A stretch of 32,554 nt of DNA, taken from positions 1-32,554 of the forward strand of contig CAJYBN010000003.1 of NCBI GenBank assembly GCA_913064925.1, written 5' to 3'. The DNA comes from an uncultured Peptococcaceae bacterium (GTDB taxonomy: Bacteria; Bacillota; Desulfotomaculia; Desulfotomaculales; Desulfallaceae). The translations under genes and the position numbers were made by a program. The notes below the pieces were generated by a model. The model did not search any database, had not been told where the DNA came from, and saw only the letters and a list, made by a program, of their open reading frames with translations. Numbering within the stretch: position 1 is the first letter of the stretch; each line of letters begins with the position of its first letter. Shown here one piece after another: positions 1 to 7,384 of the stretch.

Positions 1-157
1 AAATATCCAAATATAAATCTTCTCCCCCAAAAGTAGCCAGTGATGAATATAATGCACTTTCCAAGAGCCCCTTGTCCCTAATACCATAATTGCCACCGGT
101 TGATTTGATGATTCTATCGTAAATTTTTAATACAGTGTCTGTTTCCAACCATTTCAC
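1..157 (-). CDS. Doc/Fic-family toxin (death-on-curing-like), partial, runs off the left edge
   Basis: Reverse-strand translation from GTG at 157: VKWLETDTVLKIYDRIIKSTGGNYGIRDKGLLESALYSSLATFGGEDLYLDI..., matching the Doc N-terminal pattern (G-IRD-GLLESAL---ATFGGE-LY). GTGA overlap with the upstream antitoxin ORF. Confidence 0.8.
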   Translation of the reverse strand, partial: MKWLETDTVLKIYDRIIKSTGGNYGIRDKGLLESALYSSLATFGGEDLYLDI

Positions 158-321
158 TTGGCTAGCTCCTTTAACGCCGGTTTATATCTTTCAATAATTT
201 CTTCGGCAACTCTTAGCTGTTTGTTTTTTTCTAATCGTTTTTTTAAAGCCTCCAGAATACTTTCGAGCTCATCAGGGGACAAGCTGGCAAGTTGTTCGAC
301 AAGGTTATCATTGGTAGTCAA
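154..321 (-). CDS. Small antitoxin-like protein (55 aa) paired with the Doc-like toxin
   Basis: TTG start at 321 preceded by GGAGGTG; translation LTTNDNLVEQLASLSPDELESILEALKKRLEKNKQLRVAEEIIERYKPALKELAK; overlaps the toxin start by 4 bp (GTGA). Missed by the ORF track because of size and start codon. Confidence 0.7.
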   Translation of the reverse strand: MTTNDNLVEQLASLSPDELESILEALKKRLEKNKQLRVAEEIIERYKPALKELAK

Positions 322-468
322 GTATTACACCTCCCTTTTTGTGATGCAATTCTATAATAAGTTTACCAAAAAATAAAGCTTGGCTAGACATCGGCCGCAG
401 AAAGATTTGCTGAGAATGGCAAAAAAATTGTTACAAGAAAAAGGAAAAACCTTGAGGAGTGAGAATAT

Positions 469-822
469 ATGCGCAAAGCCGACTTTCAAGCGCGGATCAA
501 AAAAATCGAGATTGTGAACAGGGTGCCGGCCGACGGATGGTCCCAGTCCATCCGGGTGAACCTGGACGAAATCGAGCTGACCAACGAAAACTTACTGGAG
601 CTGCGGCAGTTCCGGCCCAACGAGCCGGTGAACGTGATTATCAAGCCCGCCGAGCCCAACCTGTTCGACGTAGCCGGTTCCCGCACCCAGGGTGTGGAAC
701 AGCCAAAACCCGCCAACGGCCGGGCGCCGACCCTGGACGACCCGGAGGACTTTTTAACCATTACGGAAGATGACGAGGATGTCCCGCCGCCCGGAAAAGT
801 AATTAAAGAATTCAAGGTGTAA
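469..822 (+). CDS. Hypothetical protein, 117 aa, acidic C-terminus
   Basis: Complete ORF with upstream GAGGAGTGA-like RBS; codon bias is more plausible than the overlapping frames at 459..773 (+) and 486..908 (-). Confidence 0.65.
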   Translation: MRKADFQARIKKIEIVNRVPADGWSQSIRVNLDEIELTNENLLELRQFRPNEPVNVIIKPAEPNLFDVAGSRTQGVEQPKPANGRAPTLDDPEDFLTITEDDEDVPPPGKVIKEFKV

Positions 823-910
823 AGAAAGCCGTAGGATATAACGGCCCCCCGGCCGGGCTGCCGCGTGATAAAAAAATCCAAGGCCAGGATATGAGAAAGG
901 AGCGGCATTT

Positions 911-1276
911 ATGAAGGTAGAGCTCACCCTGGAGGAAATCAACTGCCTGATGAACGCCCTGAACCTGGCCCGGCGTTTTTACGAAAAGACAAACCAGGTC
1001 GACCGGGCCAAGGAAGCGCAGCAGGTGCATGACCTGCTGGCAGGCGCCGGCGAAATCCACGCCCACGTGGCGCTGCAGCACATGACCGAGGCAGGACAGA
1101 AAGAATACCGGGAGCTGCTGCGCAAGCGGGAAGCCAGGCTTAAAGGCAATGGAAAGGTAATTGAGCTGTACCAGTTTGCGCCCGTTGACGAAGACGACCC
1201 CAACGAAGTTAGCGCGGATCGGGAGATAGGCAGGATAGCCCGGGATTGGGCCAGAGAAACAAAAGATAAAGACTAA
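911..1276 (+). CDS. Hypothetical protein, 121 aa, helical
   Basis: Complete ORF with AGAAAGGAG RBS just upstream; followed by a rho-independent terminator; same strand as 469..822. Confidence 0.65.
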   Translation: MKVELTLEEINCLMNALNLARRFYEKTNQVDRAKEAQQVHDLLAGAGEIHAHVALQHMTEAGQKEYRELLRKREARLKGNGKVIELYQFAPVDEDDPNEVSADREIGRIARDWARETKDKD

Positions 1277-1280
1277 AAAG

Positions 1281-1303
1281 CCCCTTATGGGGTTATTTTT
1301 TTG
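1281..1303 (+). terminator. Rho-independent terminator after the 911..1276 gene
   Basis: CCCC-TTAT-GGGG stem followed by TTATTTTTTT. Confidence 0.7.
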
Positions 1304-1317
1304 TCCCGCTCTCAAGG

Positions 1318-2238
1318 ATGATCCAAATGATTGAAGAGGCAGTTATGCACCTTCTTCGTAACAACTCGGACCTGCATGAGCCTTACACAATGCTGAGAAC
1401 TTATGTCGAACGCGATATGGATACGTTACCTGAGAAGTTTTGGGAAAATCTTAAGGCGCTAAAAGCTGCGGCTGTTAGTGAAAAAAACCAGACTTTTGCC
1501 AAAACCATTTGGTGCTTGGAGACGGCTGGCAAAGTGCAGGATTATTTCATCACAGCGTTCACTCTATGCCGTCAAGATAATTTCTACGGAGGTTGGTGTT
1601 ATTTTGAGCGGTGTGAGATTCAATTAGCATCACTTGACCGACATTTTCGAGAAGAGGACAGCGAATTTGGACTCAATTTCATCCGAGAGCATTACCCACG
1701 ATTCCAATTTCTGTTCCCTTACCGGTTGTTTATTAGTCCGGGTTTTATAGTGAAAGAGGCCCGTTGTTCGATTTGTGATGAAGTCATCAAGCTCCGTGGC
1801 GGATGTGGTCATATCAAGGGGGAAATTTACGACGGAGAGTTATGTGTATGGAAGATTACGGGGGCCGATTTCTTAGAGGTTTCATTAGTAGAAAACCCGG
1901 TCCAGAAGTATTCTGTGGTTTTTCCTCAGGACGGCTCATACAACTACGCTCTAATAAAATATGTAGTTGATGGGCTGCGTTCCCCGTGGCATGCATGGGA
2001 CTATGATAGGATCATGATTGAAACGGATGAGCCGCTGTACCCTGGTGTGGGTCAGAATGAACAATGTCCCTGCGGATCCGGCAACGAGTTTAGGCTATGC
2101 TGTATTAACAAAAGAAAATTTCGTGAGCACTACCAGGTGTTTTTCTCGGTTCCGCCGCCCAAAGAACTACCAAACTACGTTCCCACCGCAGATTATCGTA
2201 TACCAAATAAAAGGTATCTCCCTAATCGAAATAAATAG
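1318..2238 (+). CDS. SEC-C motif protein with an additional CxxC/CxH metal-binding-like cluster
   Basis: 306 aa; C-terminal NEQCPCGSGNEFRLCC (SEC-C signature) plus internal CSICDEVIKLRGGCGHIKGEIYDGELC. Confidence 0.75.
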   Translation: MIQMIEEAVMHLLRNNSDLHEPYTMLRTYVERDMDTLPEKFWENLKALKAAAVSEKNQTFAKTIWCLETAGKVQDYFITAFTLCRQDNFYGGWCYFERCEIQLASLDRHFREEDSEFGLNFIREHYPRFQFLFPYRLFISPGFIVKEARCSICDEVIKLRGGCGHIKGEIYDGELCVWKITGADFLEVSLVENPVQKYSVVFPQDGSYNYALIKYVVDGLRSPWHAWDYDRIMIETDEPLYPGVGQNEQCPCGSGNEFRLCCINKRKFREHYQVFFSVPPPKELPNYVPTADYRIPNKRYLPNRNK

Positions 2239-2912
2239 GTAATAATGTTATCAAGTGAAACATCGTCGGTATAATCTATATCGGCCCGGACCCGGTATTT
2301 TTCTATTTTGCCGATATCGTGCAGTAAGGCCCCCGTGACCAGCAGGTCCCGGTCAACCCGGGGATAAGCCGCCGCCACCCCTTCGGCGGCCTTGACCATA
2401 CCCATGCTGTGCTGCCACAGCCCGCCCAGCAGGGCGTGGTGATTGTGCTTGGCGGCCGGGCTCCCGGCCATAGCTTCCATCAGGTTGTGGTCATTGGCCA
2501 TCAGCAAAAGCAGCTGCTTTAAATGCGTTGTTTTGATGGTGGCCGCGATGTTGAGCCAGGTTTCCCGTACTTCTTCCCTGGTGACGCCGGTTGAAGGAAT
2601 AAACCTTTCCGGCACCACCTGGTCATCCGGGCACTTTTCCACGGACGCCAGGTTCAGCTGGATGGCCCCGTTGTATTCGGTGACGCGGCCGGTTACTTTG
2701 ACTACATCGCCGGCCCGGCAGCAGTTGTTGACTTCTTCCGCCTGTTCCCATACCAGGCCTTCCACCCGGCCCGTTTTGTCTGCCAGGGTAAGCCTGAGGA
2801 AAAACCCTGTTCCATCCCGGTAAGGCAGTAATTTCTTGCCGCGCAGTGCATAAGCGCCGTTTACCTCGTCCCCGAGCTGCAGGTTGTTAATACTTGTGCC
2901 GTCCACTGTCAT
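2193..2912 (-). pseudogene. YhaM-like OB-fold/HD-domain 3'-5' exoribonuclease, C-terminally truncated
   Basis: Start Met at 2912 with AGGGAGG; OB-fold region (GRVEGLVWE...VVKVTGRVTEYNGAIQLNL) then HHALLGGLWQHS and TGALLHDIGKIEKY (HD). Family similarity is lost after ...RADIDYTDD and the ORF ends about 20 codons later. Confidence 0.7.
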
Positions 2913-2988
2913 TCCCTCCCTTTGGAGTTTGCCCTTTGTAATTACATGGCCCTGGCGTAGGCTCCCATCTCCCAAATCTCAAATCAAA

Positions 2989-3720
2989 TCATCTTAATTC
3001 CACCACATCTACATCTAAACCCTGCCGGTTAACTTCAAATCTATCTGACGTTAGTAACTCCCCCAACTTTACATTTATATCAAAAGGAAACAAAGCCGGA
3101 GCGCTAATTAAGCTTTGATAGGTTATCGTTCTTTGGTCAATACAACGCAAATAGCATTCCAAAAGCCATAGTTTAAGTTCTTCATTTTCAATCACTATTT
3201 TATTAGCAGCAACATATTCACCTTTTACGTCAGTATCCTTAAGGGCCCCCCAAAGAGATAACGAACGGAGCAGTCGCTGCACTGCCCAATTTAATGAACT
3301 CCTGTCTCCCCAGCTTTCAATAATCCGTTTGTGCACCTGGGCCAGGGTTATTTCATCTTGCAGGGATAATAGCCGTCCGATTACAGTGGTAACATCCCTG
3401 AATAAGGGGTAAGCCAGTAAACACAAGCCCCAGTGCAACGCTAGCCGTTCTTCTGTTTTTACTTTGCGTAAAAACTGCAGAGCCTGATCCCGCAAGGAAA
3501 CATCTTCCTCAGGCACCGAAACCCATATTCTCATTAAAACATTGATATGTTTACGCCTCGATTCACCACCTTTTATTATGTCTGATAAATAACCATCCAT
3601 TTGTTCTTTTATACGTTTAGCATCTCTTTCATCGTTATATAAAAAAGCCAGTTTATCCAACCAATCCAGCTGGATTTTCTTTTCCATGCCTATTCGCTTC
3701 AATGCTGCTCTTCCTTCCAC
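2989..3720 (-). CDS. brxA: BrxA-like protein (BREX type 3, distal gene)
   Basis: 243 aa, last gene of the block, overlaps the pglZ stop by 22 bp; helical protein in the position expected for BrxA. Called mainly from position. Confidence 0.6.
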   Translation of the reverse strand: MEGRAALKRIGMEKKIQLDWLDKLAFLYNDERDAKRIKEQMDGYLSDIIKGGESRRKHINVLMRIWVSVPEEDVSLRDQALQFLRKVKTEERLALHWGLCLLAYPLFRDVTTVIGRLLSLQDEITLAQVHKRIIESWGDRSSLNWAVQRLLRSLSLWGALKDTDVKGEYVAANKIVIENEELKLWLLECYLRCIDQRTITYQSLISAPALFPFDINVKLGELLTSDRFEVNRQGLDVDVVELR

Positions 3721-5636
3721 AGTCTAATAAATGGCACAATAATTTCTTCAATACTTATACCACCGTGGCTTACAACACTCTTGCCCTTGGTAATATATGC
3801 AGTTTCATCTTCCGCCAGCAATATGTGAATATCTTCCGGTAAACCGTATTTATTTGGCCAGGCAATGGACTTTGTTTCTTCCATCGCTTCTCGCAAAAAC
3901 TCCTGGTTTTGATAAATTCTAAATCTTTCACCCTTACTATCTACCAATACCCCCTGGTTAAGCTTACCCTGGCCAACTGCCGCCACGTTTCCGTGATCCG
4001 AGGCTATATATACTTTAAAGTTATTTGCCAGTAATTTATCTAATAAACTTTGCAAGTACCCCCCCTGCATCCAAAGCTCTATATCTTGGTACATTCCTTT
4101 GGTACCCAGTTGCTGGCCGTGTACCATTTTGTCTACTTTATCAATAACCAGTCCCAGAATCTGTGTTTTAGGATCTGATAACAGTGAATCCAATTCTGAA
4201 CCGTCACCATCGCCCAATTCCTTAACCAGTTTTATATTAAAGGCTTTAAAACCTTCATTTTCCCAAAAACGCTTCCATAATTGATCCTCTTTATTAGTGG
4301 TAAATAAAGAGTCTTTAAAATATCTCGGCGGTTCCCCGGCGAAAATCGCCTGGCGGGATACCGAAGTCATGGTGGGCACCCAGGCAAAAGACGAGCCTTC
4401 TTCAAACCTAACCCCGGAAGCCTTCAACAAGTGCTTTTTAACCAGTAGCCACTGGTCCCAGGCCATACCGTCAAGAACCACTAAAGCCAACCTTTGCCAG
4501 CCATTTTTTCTCCCCTGATAACCAAGGAATTTCGGTATATGATGCACCATTACAGGATTTTTGATATAAGGTAAATTGCTTAGAGTACCATACTTAACCA
4601 GCAACCATTCTTTAAACAGCTTGCCAAGCTCACGATAAACCCCGTTAAATCTATCTTTAATCGCCCGGGGCAAATTTTCGACTTCATGCACTATTACCTT
4701 GGCCTCCGCCAAAACGGGAGCAACATTCAACCAGTGCTGGTAGGAAAGGTTTTCCTGGTGTAGTAATTTCTCCAACTTTTCAATGAGCAGTGTTAACCTT
4801 TGTTCCCCGTGGGTATCCTGATACCCGGCAATTCCCACTTTAGCCCAGCCGGGCAGATTGTCTGCTCCCTCAGTAACATCAACGGGCGTTAAAATACCTT
4901 CCAAGAAAAGGTTATCGATATATACCCGGATATCATTATGTTCAAAGGGTACCAGCGTTTGACCGCCGCCTTTAATTTTATTGTAGATAAAAAGTCTCCA
5001 CTGTTCTTGTAAAAAGCCCCAGAATTCCTCCCGGCCGGCTAATAATTTTGCTCCGTTTATACCTGTAAAAAATTCTTTGCCTTGCAGTTTTTCATTGATA
5101 AATTCAATTAAATCCTCTGATAATTGAACCTTACGATAATGTAAGGAAATTAATATCCTGATAAACTGTTCAATGTTTTTGATTAAACCGGGAACCAATT
5201 CGTAGACATGCTGTAACACAAACTCCCTGGTACCCTGATCCCCCAGCTTTCCTCCATCATATTCGGAATAAGCTTGGTATAAAGCACCTATTACATCCAT
5301 ATCCAATTGTTTCAGCACCGGGTAACTGAACCTGGGGAAAAACTCAGCCAAACTCAAGCTAACAGGTACCCCAACCTGCAGCACATCATAGGGCAAGACA
5401 TTTAAATTATGATCCCGCACTTGCACAATTAATTTGCGATCGGTTTGGTCTCGAAACTCAGCTTCATAAACATACCGGAAAGCAACCGGGTCGTTATATT
5501 CTACAACTTCAAAGCCCTGTCCGGTCAAATTACCCAGAATACTTTCCTCCTGAAGAATTCCATCAGGGTCCGCTACCAGAATAATTCTGTGCATTTCTAA
5601 ATTGAACTTTTCCAATACCCTTTGATACCAAAGCAT
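3699..5636 (-). CDS. pglZ: PglZ-domain protein (alkaline phosphatase superfamily), BREX type 3
   Basis: 645 aa; LVVLDGMAWDQW, WVPTMTSVSRQAIFAGEPP, VIDKVDKMVHG, VYIASDHGNVAAVG: metal-binding motifs typical of PglZ. Confidence 0.88.
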   Translation of the reverse strand: MLWYQRVLEKFNLEMHRIILVADPDGILQEESILGNLTGQGFEVVEYNDPVAFRYVYEAEFRDQTDRKLIVQVRDHNLNVLPYDVLQVGVPVSLSLAEFFPRFSYPVLKQLDMDVIGALYQAYSEYDGGKLGDQGTREFVLQHVYELVPGLIKNIEQFIRILISLHYRKVQLSEDLIEFINEKLQGKEFFTGINGAKLLAGREEFWGFLQEQWRLFIYNKIKGGGQTLVPFEHNDIRVYIDNLFLEGILTPVDVTEGADNLPGWAKVGIAGYQDTHGEQRLTLLIEKLEKLLHQENLSYQHWLNVAPVLAEAKVIVHEVENLPRAIKDRFNGVYRELGKLFKEWLLVKYGTLSNLPYIKNPVMVHHIPKFLGYQGRKNGWQRLALVVLDGMAWDQWLLVKKHLLKASGVRFEEGSSFAWVPTMTSVSRQAIFAGEPPRYFKDSLFTTNKEDQLWKRFWENEGFKAFNIKLVKELGDGDGSELDSLLSDPKTQILGLVIDKVDKMVHGQQLGTKGMYQDIELWMQGGYLQSLLDKLLANNFKVYIASDHGNVAAVGQGKLNQGVLVDSKGERFRIYQNQEFLREAMEETKSIAWPNKYGLPEDIHILLAEDETAYITKGKSVVSHGGISIEEIIVPFIRLWKEEQH

Positions 5637-7293
5637 TTAATAGCCCTCCACATAAACCAGGCATACCGGAGTTAATTCCGGAATAAAATTCTCCTTTTGA
5701 GCCATGCGCCCCCTCCAGAGATGTTCCTCCCGGTCCAGCTGTTTAAGCCGGTGCTCCCTTACCCCTTTAAGCCCCAAACGGGAAATTGCCTCCCGGCGCA
5801 AACGAAAAGCCAATTCACCTTTTTCTCTTTCCCGATTGAGCCTTTGCCGGTATAACTGCTCTATTTCTTTAAAAAGGCTATAGCCATGTTGTTTTATTTT
5901 TTCTTCCAAGGTTTCTAAAACATCGTCGCCCTTTTTAAAACCTATAAAATGTATCTCTTGTCCCTTATCCATAAACCTGTCCCAAATGTACTTGGCAGTT
6001 GGTAAATAAGACTTACCCTCTTCGGACAGAAAAACAGGAAACACCCTATCCATTCTCTGGTCCGTGCCATTAAGGCCAATTCCCCAAAGGGACCAGTACC
6101 CTTTAATGCCTTCCGGCAAATCTTTAAGCTGCAGAACTGGTACCGGCTCGCCCGGTACAAAAATATGCCGGGCCATTAATATTTTCAGTATTTTTTCTTC
6201 CTGGAGCGTCAATTTTTTACCAATACCCCAACCAGGCTCTTGCCCCCCGAAGGTTACATCTTCAACAACGATTCCATAGCATTTCCTGGCTGTCCAGTTC
6301 CCAAAAATCTATATCCGGGTCAACATCAATATCCGGTATTTGTTTTAAAACCTCCAAGCGTTTCTCCAGCGCTTCCCGTATAGCCCTGGTGCTGCTGGTC
6401 ACCATCCGCTGCATAAGCACCATTAAAAAGCCAATATAATTTTTCTTTTCCAGCAAAGCTTGATTGTAACCCTGCCTGACATACTCGGTAACCGCATGGT
6501 AAAGTTTTTGCTGTTCGGCATGGCGGGCTTCCCAGCTAACCGGCACCAGTTTGGTAATGCGGGGTTGGAAAAGTTTACGCCCATGTGCATCTATGGCTTC
6601 CCTTTTCTCTGTGCGAATAACATAAAGCGCTACCTGTTCTTTAACAATGGCACTGGCATTGGGAAAAGCATCTCTATCAATTAACGTCATCAGCCTGTAA
6701 AAGCCGTCTGTTTTACCCTGGTGTGGAGTGGCGGTAAGAAGCAATAAATATGGAGTTGCTTCTGATAACGCTTTGCCCAACTTATACCGGGCCACCACCT
6801 CGGTACTGCCGCCCATTCTGTGCGCCTCATCCACAACCACTAAATCCCAGCCGGCATTTATTACACTATAAAACCGCTCCTGGTTGTAACGGGCCAGTTG
6901 TTCTTTGCTCCAGCCCTTGCGCGACTCAACGGGCTTGATAGCGTCCATCGGGCACACTACCTGGTTGTACTGTTGCCAGGGGTTCGCTTGACCGGGTATA
7001 ATGCTCAAGGCACTTAATTCCCCGGGGATAAGCAAATGAAAATCTTCGTTAAAATGATTTTTCATTTCCTGCACCCACTGGGCTACCAAGCCTTTGGGGG
7101 CCACGATTAAAATTCTCTTTACCAGGCCACGCAGTTTTAGCTCCCGGATAATCAACCCCGCTTCAATGGTTTTACCTAAACCCACTTCATCAGCCAGTAA
7201 ATAACGCACCTGGTTCCCTGAAATAGCTCTGTTCAAAGCATATAACTGGTGAGGCAGGGGACCAAAAACCCAGTATCCATGCGGATTATTAAT
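5637..7293 (-). pseudogene. brxHII: BrxHII-like SNF2/DEAD-like helicase, disrupted (N-terminal truncation and internal deletion with frameshift)
   Basis: Fragment 1 (6262..7293): INNPHGYWVFGPLPHQLYALNRAISGNQVRYLLADEVGLGKTIEAG...VVVDEAHRMGG...LLLTATPHQGKTDG, ending ...DIDFWELDSQEMLWNRC*. Fragment 2 (5637..~6255, shifted frame): VVEDVTFGGQEPGWGIGKKLTLQEEKILK...GYWSLWGIGL...REREKGELAFRLRREAISRLGLKGVREHRLKQLDREEHLWRGRM...PELTPVCLVYVEGY, the C-terminal end typical of this helicase family. RecA2 motifs (IV-VI) are absent. Confidence 0.82.
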
Positions 7294-7384
7294 TTAGCGG
7301 TTTCCAAGGGTGCGAAAATTAAGTTTAAATTAAAACCCACGCAATATTTGCCGTGCTTTCCATTACTTATGACAAAAAAGATAA

